A stretch of 64,000 nucleotides of DNA from Shouchella shacheensis (GTDB lineage: Bacteria; Bacillota; Bacilli; Bacillales; Bacillaceae_D). The stretch is from assembly GCF_001484965.1 (NCBI RefSeq), contig NZ_LLYY01000003.1, forward strand, positions 186,001 through 250,000, in the 5' to 3' direction. Position 1 is the stretch's first letter. Each line of letters opens with the position of its first letter. This document shows, in pieces, positions 1-9,844 of the stretch. Under the pieces are notes generated by a model. That model searched no databases. It saw only the letters and a program-made list of their open reading frames with translations, and was not told the DNA's origin. A program made the position numbers and the translations under genes.

Positions 1-1
1 C

Positions 2-1897
2 TACACGGAAGTGCCGCTAAAAGAATCGCTGGATGCGCTCAAATATGAGCATTTTGACAGAAAGAACGTGAGAGAGGTGTTCAAAGAGCTTTCTTTCCAG
101 TCTTTGCTTGACCGCTTGCCTGGGGAAGACGGGCTGCCGGTGACTGAGGAACTAAAGGAACTTTCATTTGAGGTTGTTCAAGAGGTTAAAGATGAACATC
201 TGGTAAGCCCAAGTGCGCTCGTTGTAGAAGCGCTAGGAGAAAATTATCATCAAGCTGAGATTAGCGGGATTGGGCTAGCAAATGAGAACGGTCGGTTTTT
301 TGTGCCTACAGAAGTCGCACTGTCTTCGGATCGATTTGCCAATTGGGCCAAAGAGGAGTCCATGAAAAAGTGGCTTTTTGATGCAAAACGTGCGGTCGTC
401 GCTCTCGCCTGGCAGGAGATCGAGCTGGAAGGCGTCGATTTTGATTTGCAGATGGCCTCCTATTTGCTTGATCCGTCTTTGTCTTCTCATGAAATCAGTG
501 ACATTGCAAACCGCAAAGGAAAAGGCAGTGTACAAGAAGACGAAGCCGTATACGGGAAAGGGGCAAAGCGGAAGATCCCGGGTCAAGAGTTGCTCGGGGA
601 ACACCTCGCACGGAAGGCCGATGCGATGTATCAGCTGAAGGACGTTCTTGAAGAAGAGCTTAAGAACAATGAGCAGTATGAGCTCTTCAATGGCTTGGAG
701 ATGCCTCTCTCAGTTGTTCTCGGGCGAATGGAGAGAGACGGCGTAAAGGTGGACACTTCTCAGCTGGAAGCGATGGGGGAGGATTTAGCCGGCCGCTTGA
801 GTGAACTGGAGGGGCAGATTCATGAGGAAGCAGGTGTGGCCTTTAACATTAATTCACCAAAGCAGTTGGGCAAGGTACTCTTTGAGGATCTAGGGCTGCC
901 CCCTGTAAAGAAAACAAAGACGGGCTACTCCACGAGTGCAGATGTACTTGAAAAGCTCTCTGGTTCCCACCCAGTTATTGAGCACATCCTTCTGTATCGT
1001 CAGCTTGGCAAACTCCATTCGACGTATATCGAAGGCCTGCTTAAAGTAGCGGATTCCGAGACTCACAAAGTGCATACCCGCTTTAACCAGGCACTGACAC
1101 AAACAGGACGGCTATCCTCAACGGAGCCAAATTTACAGAACATCCCGATTCGGCTGGAAGAAGGACGGAAAATACGAAAGGCCTTTGTGGCCTCTAAAAA
1201 GGACTGGAAAATACTCGCCGCGGACTATTCACAAATTGAGCTCCGTGTGCTTGCCCATATTTCAGGGGACGATCGTCTTAAAGAGGCGTTTATCCATGAC
1301 TTAGACATTCATACGAAAACGGCGATGGATGTTTTCCATGTGGCGCAGAAGGAGGTCACAGCGAATATGCGTAGAAGTGCCAAAGCGGTTAACTTTGGCA
1401 TAGTCTACGGGATTAGTGACTACGGTTTGTCCCAAAGCTTGGGAATCACTCGGAAAGAGGCGAAAGAATTCATCGACCGTTACTTAGAAAGCTATCCAAA
1501 AGTGAAGGCCTATATGGAAAATGTCGTAATGGAGGCAAAAGAAAAAGGGTATGTGCAGACACTGCTTGCTCGTCGTCGCTACTTGCCTGAGCTGAACAGT
1601 CGCAACTTTAACCAGCGTAGCTTTGCGGAGCGGACGGCAATGAATACGCCGATACAGGGAACGGCGGCAGACATTATCAAACAGGCGATGGTGCGGATGG
1701 ATGAGCGCTTGGAAGAGGCGGGGATTGAAGCAACTATGCTTCTGCAAGTGCATGACGAATTGATCTTTGAAGTCGCAGAAAAAGACAAAGACCAGCTAGA
1801 GACTATCGTCCAGGATGTGATGGAGGACGCCGTTCAATTAGAGGTCCCGCTTAAAGTGGACGTGTCTTCTGGGGACTCCTGGTACGACGCGAAATAG
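2..1897 (+). CDS. polA: DNA polymerase I, 5'-truncated by window edge
   Basis: The reading frame is open from base 2 and ends at a TAG, so this is the C-terminal part (about 631 residues) of an enzyme normally near 880 residues; the 5' nuclease domain lies outside the window. It fills repair gaps and replaces Okazaki primers. The visible part starts with the 3'-5' exonuclease-like domain, where the DxE metal ligands of E. coli Pol I are replaced (VVEALG at that position), so proofreading is probably absent, as in the Geobacillus enzyme. Polymerase motifs are intact: motif A DYSQIELRVLAH (from base 1223), motif B RRSAKAVNFGIVYGISDYG (near 1370-1430), motif C QVHDELIFEV (near 1745-1775). mutM follows 15 bases downstream, probably cotranscribed. 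Confidence 0.97.
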   Translation, partial: YTEVPLKESLDALKYEHFDRKNVREVFKELSFQSLLDRLPGEDGLPVTEELKELSFEVVQEVKDEHLVSPSALVVEALGENYHQAEISGIGLANENGRFFVPTEVALSSDRFANWAKEESMKKWLFDAKRAVVALAWQEIELEGVDFDLQMASYLLDPSLSSHEISDIANRKGKGSVQEDEAVYGKGAKRKIPGQELLGEHLARKADAMYQLKDVLEEELKNNEQYELFNGLEMPLSVVLGRMERDGVKVDTSQLEAMGEDLAGRLSELEGQIHEEAGVAFNINSPKQLGKVLFEDLGLPPVKKTKTGYSTSADVLEKLSGSHPVIEHILLYRQLGKLHSTYIEGLLKVADSETHKVHTRFNQALTQTGRLSSTEPNLQNIPIRLEEGRKIRKAFVASKKDWKILAADYSQIELRVLAHISGDDRLKEAFIHDLDIHTKTAMDVFHVAQKEVTANMRRSAKAVNFGIVYGISDYGLSQSLGITRKEAKEFIDRYLESYPKVKAYMENVVMEAKEKGYVQTLLARRRYLPELNSRNFNQRSFAERTAMNTPIQGTAADIIKQAMVRMDERLEEAGIEATMLLQVHDELIFEVAEKDKDQLETIVQDVMEDAVQLEVPLKVDVSSGDSWYDAK

Positions 1898-1912
1898 AGA
1901 AAGGGAGAGAAA

Positions 1913-2737
1913 ATGCCGGAATTACCTGAAGTGGAAACGGTGCGCCGAACGCTTTCAGCGCTCGTCATTGGAAAACAAATTGCGGCGGTCGACGTCGGTT
2001 GGTCGAATATGATTAAGGAACCCGATGATGTAGAGATTTTTAAAACCATGCTCGTCGGCCAAACGATACGCAGGATTGAGAGAAGAGGGAAGTTCCTCCT
2101 GTTTAAGTTGGATGGTCTCGTCCTTGTTTCACATTTAAGAATGGAAGGACGCTACGGGCTTTTTTCGAAAGGGGAAGAGCGCACGAAGCACACGCATGTG
2201 GTGTTTACCTTTGAGGACCATACAGAATTACGCTATGCGGATGTCCGTAAATTTGGCACGATGCATCTCTTTCACGAAGGAAGGGAAGAGTCAGTGATGC
2301 CGCTGGCACAGCTTGGCGTGGAACCTTTCTCCGAAGCGTTCACAGCCGTGCTTATGCAAGAAGCATTTCAAAAAACCTCCCGCGCGATCAAAACGGCTCT
2401 TCTTGATCAGAAGACGGTGGTTGGACTCGGGAACATTTACGTGGATGAAGCATTGTATCGCGCGCGCATTCATCCAGAACGCCAGGCGTCTTTACTTGAT
2501 CAAGACGAGTTTGAGCGGTTGCATCATTCGATTGTCTCCACTCTAGGGGAGGCGGTTGAACTTGGTGGAAGTTCCATCAAATCCTATGTTAACGGGCAGG
2601 GAGAGATGGGAATGTTCCAGCAGAGGCTGGATGTCTACGGTCGCAAAGGCGAGCCCTGCAAAAGCTGCGGAAAACCGATCACGCGCACCGTTGTCGGAGG
2701 AAGAGGAACGCACTTCTGTGCAAATTGCCAGCATTAA
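1913..2737 (+). CDS. mutM: Formamidopyrimidine-DNA glycosylase (Fpg/MutM)
   Basis: This is a base-excision repair enzyme that removes 8-oxoguanine and formamidopyrimidines and nicks the abasic site. The protein has 274 residues, the usual family length. The N-terminus reads MPELPEVETVRRTL, with catalytic Pro2 and Glu3. The C-terminal zinc finger is visible as CKSCGKP...CANC over about the last 28 residues. The ATG follows a purine-rich site (AAAGGGAGAG) and sits 15 bases after the polA stop. A polA-mutM neighbourhood is the normal Bacillus arrangement and pairs two repair functions. Confidence 0.98.
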   Translation: MPELPEVETVRRTLSALVIGKQIAAVDVGWSNMIKEPDDVEIFKTMLVGQTIRRIERRGKFLLFKLDGLVLVSHLRMEGRYGLFSKGEERTKHTHVVFTFEDHTELRYADVRKFGTMHLFHEGREESVMPLAQLGVEPFSEAFTAVLMQEAFQKTSRAIKTALLDQKTVVGLGNIYVDEALYRARIHPERQASLLDQDEFERLHHSIVSTLGEAVELGGSSIKSYVNGQGEMGMFQQRLDVYGRKGEPCKSCGKPITRTVVGGRGTHFCANCQH

Positions 2738-2797
2738 TGTACCTTGGATGGGCTAATGCCATATACTGTCGTAACGAACGTGTAGGAGGGCGTAAAA

Positions 2798-3436
2798 ATG
2801 GTTGCGACGGTATCTCTGGCAATGCTTGCATTTGCTCTTAGCCTCGACAGCTTTGGTGTCGGGCTCACATATGGACTCAGAAAAATTCGCATTCCTCTTG
2901 TATCGCTAGTATTTATCGGATGTTGTTCAGGAATCTCGATTCTTATAGCGATGGGATTTGGAACGATTCTACAAACGTACTTATCCGTGAATGTAGCAGA
3001 GACACTTGGAGCGCTTATACTTATTGGAATTGGCGCCTGGGCGTTATTTGAAACGTATCGTCCCAAAAAGTCAGCCGATCCTCGCGTAGAAGTGGAGCGT
3101 TCAAAGGTAGATTTGGAATTTAAGCTGTTTGGTTTTGTTATCCACATCTTACGTGAGCCGGAAACCGCCGATCTGGACCGGTCAGGAACAGTGACGGGTA
3201 AAGAAGCCTTTCTTCTCGGTTTGGCGCTTTCCCTTGACGCCTTTGGGGCGGGGATTGGTGCTGCACTAATGGGATTCTCACCGATCTGGCTTGCTCTTTG
3301 TGTCGGCGGGTTGAGTGCTTTTTTGGTCTTGCTTGGGATGAAATTTGGGTACATTTTTTCAAACTCGAGAGTGATACGTAGGTTATCATTTATCCCAGGA
3401 CTTTTGCTGATCATTCTCGGGGTTATGAGGCTCTAG
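2798..3436 (+). CDS. ytaF: YtaF sporulation membrane protein (MntP-like fold)
   Basis: The product is a 212-residue integral membrane protein with about six hydrophobic segments in two halves. Each half carries a similar motif (ALSLDSFGVGLTYG near residue 10; ALSLDAFGAGIGAAL near residue 145), the duplicated pattern of the YtaF/MntP cation-exporter superfamily. In Bacillus the gene is annotated as sporulation-linked; the transported substrate is not established. The start is set by AGGAGGG eight bases upstream. The 60-base gap from mutM holds a CATATACT box that could belong to a sporulation promoter, but no convincing -35 was found. coaE follows by 25 bases. Confidence 0.9.
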   Translation: MVATVSLAMLAFALSLDSFGVGLTYGLRKIRIPLVSLVFIGCCSGISILIAMGFGTILQTYLSVNVAETLGALILIGIGAWALFETYRPKKSADPRVEVERSKVDLEFKLFGFVIHILREPETADLDRSGTVTGKEAFLLGLALSLDAFGAGIGAALMGFSPIWLALCVGGLSAFLVLLGMKFGYIFSNSRVIRRLSFIPGLLLIILGVMRL

Positions 3437-3461
3437 ACGGGAGAGAAAGGATGTTGGTGGC

Positions 3462-4094
3462 ATGAAAATTGGGTTGACGGGAGGCATTGCAAGTGGAAAA
3501 ACGACCGTTGCTAAGCTGTTCATCGAACGGGGGATTCCTGTCATCGATGCTGATCAAATTTCTCGTCGTGTTGTTGAACCAGGGAAAGCCGCTTATGTAG
3601 CGATTGTCGATTATTTTGGGAAGGACGTTTTGCTTCAGGATGGCACCATTGACCGAAAAAAGCTTGGTTCCATTATTTTTGCCGATGAACACAAGCGGAA
3701 GGCCCTTAATGGAATGGTTCATCCAGCGGTACGGACGGAAATGGTCGGAGAGGCTGAGGCCTCTTTAAAGGAAGGTCACACGTTTGTCGTATTAGACATT
3801 CCTCTCTTGTATGAGAATGCTCTCTTTCATCTTGTTGACCAAGTGTTGCTTGTCTATGTGAGCAAGGAAATCCAGCTATCGCGTTTAATGACGCGTGATG
3901 AGTCGGAGGAGGAAGAAGCGCAGCAGCGAATAAACGCACAGCTTCCTCTTGAAAGCAAAAGAGATCGTGCCGATGCGATCGTTGTCAATGAAGGGTCTGT
4001 TCAGGAAACAGCAAAGCAATTGGACGAATATCTGGCAAACTGGCGTAAGGAAATCGCGAGATCACGAAGGTCAAGGGCAGAACCAGGGGAATGA
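3462..4094 (+). CDS. coaE: Dephospho-CoA kinase
   Basis: The enzyme phosphorylates the 3'-hydroxyl of dephospho-CoA with ATP, the last step of coenzyme A synthesis. The P-loop GGIASGKTT is at residues 7-15, and the CoA-binding DADQISRRVVEPG region follows near residue 32. A DIPLLYE motif is near residue 108. The length, 210 residues, is slightly above the B. subtilis protein because of a basic, low-complexity tail. It is placed between ytaF and gapB as in B. subtilis. Confidence 0.96.
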   Translation: MKIGLTGGIASGKTTVAKLFIERGIPVIDADQISRRVVEPGKAAYVAIVDYFGKDVLLQDGTIDRKKLGSIIFADEHKRKALNGMVHPAVRTEMVGEAEASLKEGHTFVVLDIPLLYENALFHLVDQVLLVYVSKEIQLSRLMTRDESEEEEAQQRINAQLPLESKRDRADAIVVNEGSVQETAKQLDEYLANWRKEIARSRRSRAEPGE

Positions 4095-4177
4095 TTCCTC
4101 TGGTTTTTTGCTGTATTCACATGCAGCCAGCGCCCAAATGCTCGAAAACGAAAAATAATCATCCTAAATCGTCTATT

Positions 4178-4200
4178 TATGTTATACTAATTCATATAAT
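4178..4200 (+). promoter_or_regulatory. gapB promoter region with candidate CcpN operator
   Basis: TATGTTATACT at 4178-4188 fits the CcpN consensus as I recall it (TRTGHYATAYW), directly upstream of a TATAAT -10 box at 4195-4200. In B. subtilis, CcpN represses gapB and pckA on glycolytic carbon sources. The site position, between -35 and -10, suits repression. No ccpN gene is in the window, so the regulator is inferred. Confidence 0.55.
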
Positions 4201-4241
4201 GAGTTATCAGGGATAACATTAAGCTGCAAAGGGGTCGTGAA

Positions 4242-5276
<1,035 letters not shown>

Positions 5277-5284
5277 ATGCGTAG

Positions 5285-5323
5285 ACCACGTTTTGGCTAA
5301 GGGGGAGCCTGACGTGGTTTTTT
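5285..5323 (+). terminator. Intrinsic terminator after gapB
   Basis: The stem ACCACGT/ACGTGGT runs directly into six T residues, nine bases after the gapB stop. Confidence 0.85.
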
Positions 5324-5383
5324 GGTGCCTAAGCCCCCTTTTCACTGTCTTGACAGAAGCACGTTTGCTGGCTAAACCTGTTA

Positions 5384-5412
5384 TTGCAATCCCCTCACAA
5401 ACCAAGTATACT
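5384..5412 (+). promoter_or_regulatory. Candidate speD promoter
   Basis: TTGCAA, 17 bases, TATACT. A second possible promoter lies just upstream (TTGACA at 5350, 17 bases, TAAACC). Either leaves a leader of about 140-170 bases before speD with small hairpins (GTTAG/CTAAC near 5462-5483) that match no riboswitch I know. Confidence 0.6.
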
Positions 5413-5556
5413 GGATGCTGTGAGCTCGCCTAAAAACGGGATGTATCATTTTGCAGTATGGGTTAGGACCTCTTTGGACTAACTTTCCCCCCTGTGGGAA
5501 GATTCATCCTAATGCTAGGTATGCAAGGCGAACTACGCAAAAAAGGGGGAAGAATG

Positions 5557-5937
5557 ATGGATACAATGGGTCGTCACGTCATTTCAGAGCTGTGGGGTTG
5601 TGACACGGACAAACTCAACAACATGAATTTTATTGAACAGGTATTTGTCAATGCGGCTTTGAAAGCTGGAGCGGAAGTACGTGAGGTGGCCTTTCATAAG
5701 TTTGCCCCTCATGGTGTGAGTGGAGTGGTCATTATTTCAGAGTCCCACTTAACGATTCATAGCTTTCCGGAGCATGGGTATGCAAGCATTGATGTCTACA
5801 CATGTGGAGATATTATTGATCCTCATGTGGCCGCAACGTTTATTGCCGAGGAACTAAAAGCGGAGTCAAGTGAAGTGCTGGAAGTACCACGAGGAATGGG
5901 TCCTGTTCAAGTAAAGGAAAAAGTAGAAGCCAACTAA
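5557..5937 (+). CDS. speD: S-adenosylmethionine decarboxylase proenzyme, prokaryotic class 1B
   Basis: The product decarboxylates AdoMet to supply aminopropyl groups for spermidine. From this ATG the protein has 126 residues, the B. subtilis length; SD AAAAGGGGGA lies six bases upstream, and the reading frame could extend upstream only without such support. Self-cleavage occurs at the Glu62-Ser63 bond inside [12 protein letters not shown], where Ser63 becomes the pyruvoyl cofactor. The gene stands alone between two terminators. In B. subtilis it also follows gapB. Confidence 0.96.
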   Translation: MDTMGRHVISELWGCDTDKLNNMNFIEQVFVNAALKAGAEVREVAFHKFAPHGVSGVVIISESHLTIHSFPEHGYASIDVYTCGDIIDPHVAATFIAEELKAESSEVLEVPRGMGPVQVKEKVEAN

Positions 5938-5965
5938 CGACCAAATAGATGAATAGGTGCAAAGA

Positions 5966-5993
5966 GACGACTCGAGAGGCGGGTCGTTTTTTT
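5966..5993 (+). terminator. Intrinsic terminator after speD
   Basis: ACGAC/GTCGT hairpin followed by seven T. The T-run merges into the TGTCTAGCTCC end of a short repeat element. Confidence 0.75.
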
Positions 5994-6036
5994 GTCTAGC
6001 TCCTCGTCTTTAAGCAACCCACCTCCGCATTTCGGT
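5993..6036 (+). repeat. Short internally deleted intergenic repeat (type A)
   Basis: It begins TGTCTAGCTCC and ends CATTTCGG, with AACCCACC as the remnant of the closing arm. The central hairpin of the family is missing. It starts in the T-run of the speD terminator. Confidence 0.6.
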
Positions 6037-6108
6037 ATTGGTTTCAACGCCTGGACTTCTTTGTGTGATATGATAGAAAAAAGATCACTGCAGGGAGAGA
6101 TGAAGTAA

Positions 6109-6510
6109 ATGGGGATTCGTGAGAAGTGGCAGGCGATGGTGAGCACTCGAACAGAAACTGGCGAAGCGCATGTTAATAAGGATTTACAAACACGATACTA
6201 CAAGACGTCAAAGGATAAAGCGATGGCCGCTGTTGAAGACGTCCTAATAAGGAAGAACTTTCAAATAAAACGAAGTGAATCGGACAGGGGAGAAATTGTC
6301 GCTGTGGCGCAAAAAGGAAAAAAGGTCTTGATTGTTGCCTCGGTGATCATGGTTCGACCGTTCCGAACGGCCGTGGATTTCTCCTGTGCAACGGAAACAT
6401 CGCTGCCAAGTGACTTTGGGCACAGTAAAAAGCTAACGCTCGAGCTTTACGCTGCTCTTGATCAATCCTTAACGTATATTGGCTCGGCGCTCGGCAACGA
6501 ACTTTTGTAA
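6109..6510 (+). CDS. Conserved-looking cytosolic protein of unknown function
   Basis: I do not recognise this 133-residue protein. It has no signal peptide or clear membrane helix, is rich in charged residues in the first 60 positions, and has a central hydrophobic strand pair (KKVLIVASVIMV) followed by a SHL-free region ending in an amphipathic helix. The start ATG follows AGGGAGATG. An extended -10 box (TGATATGAT, 6066-6074) lies 35 bases upstream, so it probably has its own promoter. It sits between speD and nrdR. Codon use resembles the neighbours, so it is probably a real gene. Confidence 0.8.
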   Translation: MGIREKWQAMVSTRTETGEAHVNKDLQTRYYKTSKDKAMAAVEDVLIRKNFQIKRSESDRGEIVAVAQKGKKVLIVASVIMVRPFRTAVDFSCATETSLPSDFGHSKKLTLELYAALDQSLTYIGSALGNELL

Positions 6511-6516
6511 GAGTTC

Positions 6517-6545
6517 TTGTCACATGCACGCATTTTTTATATGAT
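6517..6545 (+). promoter_or_regulatory. Promoter for nrdR-dnaB-dnaI
   Basis: TTGTCA, 17 bases, TATGAT, just after the preceding stop codon. The leader to nrdR is about 80 bases. Confidence 0.7.
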
Positions 6546-6634
6546 TAGAGAATAAAAGGCGTTCGTTTTGGAGGTTAACGATATAGCTCCAGTGCCAAGG
6601 CGGTTGCGCTTTTCTTACAAATGGAGATGATGAA

Positions 6635-7105
6635 ATGCGCTGTCCGACATGTCAGCATAATGGTACGAGAGTGCTTGATTCAAGGCCGAGCGATGAGGGG
6701 CGTTCCATTCGCCGTAGGCGTGAGTGTGAGAAGTGCAACGAGCGCTTCACGACGTTTGAGATCGTCGAAGAGGCGCCGCTTGTTGTGGTAAAAAAAGATG
6801 GGATGCGCGAAGAGTTCAGTCGCGAGAAGCTGCTAAGAGGGCTTGTACGTGCATGCGAGAAGCGTCCCGTACCGCTTGAGACGCTTGAAAACTTGGTCGC
6901 TTATGTGGAACGGGCGCTCAGGAGTGAAGGGAAGAATGAAGTGAGAAGCCATGATGTCGGTGAGCTTGTTATGGAACGCTTGGCGAAAGTCGACGATGTC
7001 GCTTATGTGCGCTTTGCCTCGGTGTATCGTCAATTTAAAGACATCAATGTATTTATAAAGGAATTAACCGAGCTGGTCAATACCCACGACAGGAACAAAA
7101 GCTAG
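6635..7105 (+). CDS. nrdR: Transcriptional repressor NrdR
   Basis: NrdR represses ribonucleotide reductase genes in response to bound ATP or dATP. The zinc ribbon has Cys3, Cys6, Cys31 and Cys34, with the basic stretch RSIRRRREC between the pairs. The ATP-cone domain follows, beginning at about residue 48 ([17 protein letters not shown]). The length, 156 residues, is standard. It heads an operon with dnaB and dnaI, as in B. subtilis, linking nucleotide supply control to replication initiation. Confidence 0.97.
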   Translation: MRCPTCQHNGTRVLDSRPSDEGRSIRRRRECEKCNERFTTFEIVEEAPLVVVKKDGMREEFSREKLLRGLVRACEKRPVPLETLENLVAYVERALRSEGKNEVRSHDVGELVMERLAKVDDVAYVRFASVYRQFKDINVFIKELTELVNTHDRNKS

Positions 7106-7163
7106 AGAGAGCTTAAGCGCGTGACGTGCTTGGAGCTCTTTTTTGACGAAAGGAGGAAAAGGC

Positions 7164-8609
7164 GTGAGCTGGCATTGGAGAGAGTTATTGCCTGTCGATC
7201 GTTTTGCGGTGCGCGCCGCCGATTATTTAACGGATAGAGATCAAACCGTGCTGATGTTTTTGTATCAACCGCTAATCGGTGCCAAAGCGACGAATTTGTT
7301 CACGACGCTGCGCGCTCAGCTTGACCCTGGCGTTTGGTGGAGCAGTGAACATACGCATCATCAGCTAATGCTTTTAATGAACGCTTCACTTGCGGACATT
7401 TTCGAGGAACGCAAAAAGCTAGAAGCGATCGATCTCCTGAAGACATATCGCAAGAAAGAGGAGGAGGGGACAAGCTACATATACGAGCTTCAACCGCCTA
7501 TGAACCCTAGAGCGTTTTTTGAGGATGATGTCTTAAGCGTTTTTTTATACAACCGACTTGGAAAAACGCGTTATCGAGCGATCCGAGAGCGGTTCGCTGT
7601 GCCAAGAGTGGACACCGAAGAGTACGAGGAATTAACGTATGCTTTCTCGGAAGTATTTACTTCTCTAAAACATTCAGAAATGGTTCCGTATCTCCAGTCC
7701 CAAACCGATGAGGGGGAGGAAGAAGGGCAGACAACAGAGCTCTTGGGAAGAGAGAAAGGGCAGCTTCAGTTTGATTCCTTTGATATTGATTTAATGAAAC
7801 AATCTCTCTCCAGTTTTATTCTGCCTCAAGAAGCGATGAATAAAGAAAGTGAGCAACTGATCGCCCGGCTTGCATTTGTGTATCGCATCGAGCCTGTAGA
7901 GATGGGGCATCTCGTCGGACGAGCCGTGCGAGCGAATAAGGTCGATCCTCAAGAGTTGCGCAAAACGGTGCAAGAATGGTACAAAGTGGAGCATGGGGCG
8001 CAGCCGCCAGCACTTGGGTTGAAGGCGGAGAACGCACATCCTGCGAATAGGCGTACGATTCATACTGCCGAACCTCAGACAGAGGAAGAGAAAGCGATTG
8101 TTTTTTATGAACAGACCCCGCCGTTAACGCTACTGGAGTTAAGGCAGGACGGGGCCCATGTTGCGCCCGCTGACAGTAAGCTGATAGAGGAACTCATCGT
8201 CGACTATAAGCTCTATCCAGGAGTGGTCAATGTCTTGCTTGATTATCTCCTCTTCCAACATGACATGAAGCTGATTGAGGCCGTTACATTGAAAATCGCT
8301 GCGCATTGGTCGAGAAAGAAACTTCAAACCGTCCCTGAAGCCATGCAGCTTTTAAAAGAAGAAACGCAGAAACGACGGAACGCCAAAGAGAAACAGGCGA
8401 GCAGACAGGCAAGAGGCTACGGGCAGAACACGAGAAAAGATGCGTTGCCGAAGTGGCTGATAGAAGAAAGGGAAAAAGAGAAGGAGCAAAACGGTTCTGC
8501 TTCTAAAGAAAACCATACGAAGGAAACGACGAGTGACGCGGACGATGCGTTATATGCAGAACTGGAAAAAGAATTGAAGCGCCAGACTCAGGCGAGAGGG
8601 GGGAGCTAG
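7164..8609 (+). CDS. dnaB: Replication initiation and membrane attachment protein DnaB (helicase loader)
   Basis: This is the Firmicutes DnaB, not the helicase; with DnaD and DnaI it loads the DnaC helicase at oriC and at stalled forks. A TTG at 7143 is in frame, but AGGAGG at 7151-7156 sits eight bases before GTG 7164, giving a start (SWHWRELLPVD) that aligns with the B. subtilis N-terminus; the protein then has 481 residues. DnaB/DnaD-like winged-helix and DDBH regions are expected. The C-terminus is highly charged (KEKEQN...KETTSDADD). The stop codon abuts the TTG of dnaI, so translation is probably coupled. Confidence 0.94.
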   Translation: MSWHWRELLPVDRFAVRAADYLTDRDQTVLMFLYQPLIGAKATNLFTTLRAQLDPGVWWSSEHTHHQLMLLMNASLADIFEERKKLEAIDLLKTYRKKEEEGTSYIYELQPPMNPRAFFEDDVLSVFLYNRLGKTRYRAIRERFAVPRVDTEEYEELTYAFSEVFTSLKHSEMVPYLQSQTDEGEEEGQTTELLGREKGQLQFDSFDIDLMKQSLSSFILPQEAMNKESEQLIARLAFVYRIEPVEMGHLVGRAVRANKVDPQELRKTVQEWYKVEHGAQPPALGLKAENAHPANRRTIHTAEPQTEEEKAIVFYEQTPPLTLLELRQDGAHVAPADSKLIEELIVDYKLYPGVVNVLLDYLLFQHDMKLIEAVTLKIAAHWSRKKLQTVPEAMQLLKEETQKRRNAKEKQASRQARGYGQNTRKDALPKWLIEEREKEKEQNGSASKENHTKETTSDADDALYAELEKELKRQTQARGGS

Positions 8610-9536
8610 TTGGATTCGATACAATCCGCATTAGAGGGTTGGGACAAGTCAGGAAAGCTAGAAGAACGGTTAGAGAAGCAGCGTCAAAAACTGCTCGCAG
8701 ACCCTTACATTAAGGATTTTTTAGAGGGTCGGGCCGATGTGACGCGCTCCATGATTGATCTAGGCATGATGAAGCTATATGAATTTAAAAAGGAACGAAC
8801 TCATTGTGACCACTGCCCAGGCCTTGAGAACTGTCCGAATATGATGCAGGGATTTCGTCCAGTCCTTCATGTCGAACGCCAGCAGTTGGAGATTGCTTAC
8901 TCGAAATGCCCATTAAAGCTTAAACAAGAAGAAGACGACAGGCAGAAGATGCTGATTCAATCTCTTCACATGCCGAAAGATATCTTAAATGCTTCCTTTG
9001 ATGATATTGACCGTGAGAAACAACGTCAGCCCGCCATTATGGCGGCGATGCAATTTGCTGCCCAAGCAAACCCGGGTGAAAGCGGTCAGGGCCTGTATCT
9101 TTGCGGAAAGTTTGGCGTCGGCAAGACGTATTTAATCGGAGCGATTGCCAATCACTTGAAAGGCAAGGGCATTCAAACGTACCTCGTGTACACGCCTGAT
9201 TTCTTTAGAGAAATGAAGCAGTCGATTGCTGACAATTCGTATCAGGAAAAAATTGAGGTGCTCCGAGTCGCAGAGGTTTTAATTTTAGACGATATAGGCG
9301 CTGAAACGACGACCGCCTGGACAAGGGATGAGATCCTAGGCCCAATCCTTCAGTACCGAATGCAGGAAAAGCTTCCTACGCTTTTTACATCGAACTACGA
9401 TTACGAAACGCTCGAAAAGCATTTAATGTACTCTACCAAAGGTGGGGAAGAAGAGCTCAAAGCGATGCGCATTATGGAGCGGATTAAGCATTTTACAACC
9501 TTTGTTGAAGTAAATGGACGAAACCGGCGTGTTTGA
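8610..9536 (+). CDS. dnaI: Primosomal protein DnaI, helicase loader ATPase
   Basis: DnaI is an AAA+ ATPase that loads the replicative helicase. It starts with TTG immediately after the dnaB stop; GAGGGGGGAG upstream supports this start. The N-terminal zinc-binding region has Cys66, Cys69, Cys75 and Cys100. Walker A is GKFGVGKT (166-173) and Walker B LILDDIGAE (224-232). The length, 308 residues, matches the family. A terminator hairpin overlaps the last codons of the gene. Confidence 0.96.
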   Translation: MDSIQSALEGWDKSGKLEERLEKQRQKLLADPYIKDFLEGRADVTRSMIDLGMMKLYEFKKERTHCDHCPGLENCPNMMQGFRPVLHVERQQLEIAYSKCPLKLKQEEDDRQKMLIQSLHMPKDILNASFDDIDREKQRQPAIMAAMQFAAQANPGESGQGLYLCGKFGVGKTYLIGAIANHLKGKGIQTYLVYTPDFFREMKQSIADNSYQEKIEVLRVAEVLILDDIGAETTTAWTRDEILGPILQYRMQEKLPTLFTSNYDYETLEKHLMYSTKGGEEELKAMRIMERIKHFTTFVEVNGRNRRV

Positions 9537-9551
9537 TGCTGGTTTCGTTTT
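9518..9551 (+). terminator. Intrinsic terminator overlapping the dnaI stop
   Basis: ACGAAACC/GGTTTCGT stem followed by TTTTG. The 5' arm lies inside the last codons of dnaI. A type B repeat starts at the T-run. Confidence 0.8.
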
Positions 9552-9671
9552 GTCTAGCTCCGGCGCCCACTCGCTCGAGGTTTCTTCACGCCCCAGTTCA
9601 AGTCAAATTCGGACTTGATCTGTCGTCGTTCCAGAACTGGTCGCTCGTGAGCAGGGCGCCTGCGCTTTTCG
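9551..9671 (+). repeat. Intergenic repeat, type B, full length
   Basis: It starts TGTCTAGCTCCGGCGCCC and ends GGGCGCCTGCGCTTTTCG, so GGCGCCC/GGGCGCC closes a long imperfect hairpin. Inside are CCAGTTC/GAACTGG and a TCAAAT/ACTTGA pair. A shorter degenerate copy (TGTCTAGTTCTGG to TGCATTTTTC) follows at 9675-9707. The rest of the interval to mqnC (9708-9844) shows no clear gene. Confidence 0.85.
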
Positions 9672-9844
9672 GATTGTCTAGTTCTGGTTTTCGCTCTGCA
9701 TTTTTCTTGCTGGCCCAGTATTGGAAGAGGGCGAACAACTATGATACCATGAAGCTAGAAGTCTTCTTTCTTAGGAACGAGTGCTTCACTTGTTTCTAAT
9801 CATAGTACGACATCATTTTGTAAACATATCTGGGGGTACGAATA

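Noticed and set aside
2734-3414. 226-codon minus-strand frame opposite ytaF
   Set aside because: The plus-strand gene has the duplicated YtaF motif and a ribosome site; the reverse frame is low-complexity Ser/Pro-rich shadow.
5419-5556. SAM-responsive riboswitch in the speD leader
   Set aside because: Only small hairpins are seen; none of the SAM-I, SAM-II or SAM-IV consensus elements I know could be placed.
9533-9799. 88-codon frame after dnaI
   Set aside because: It overlaps the terminator and the type B repeat and has no ribosome site.
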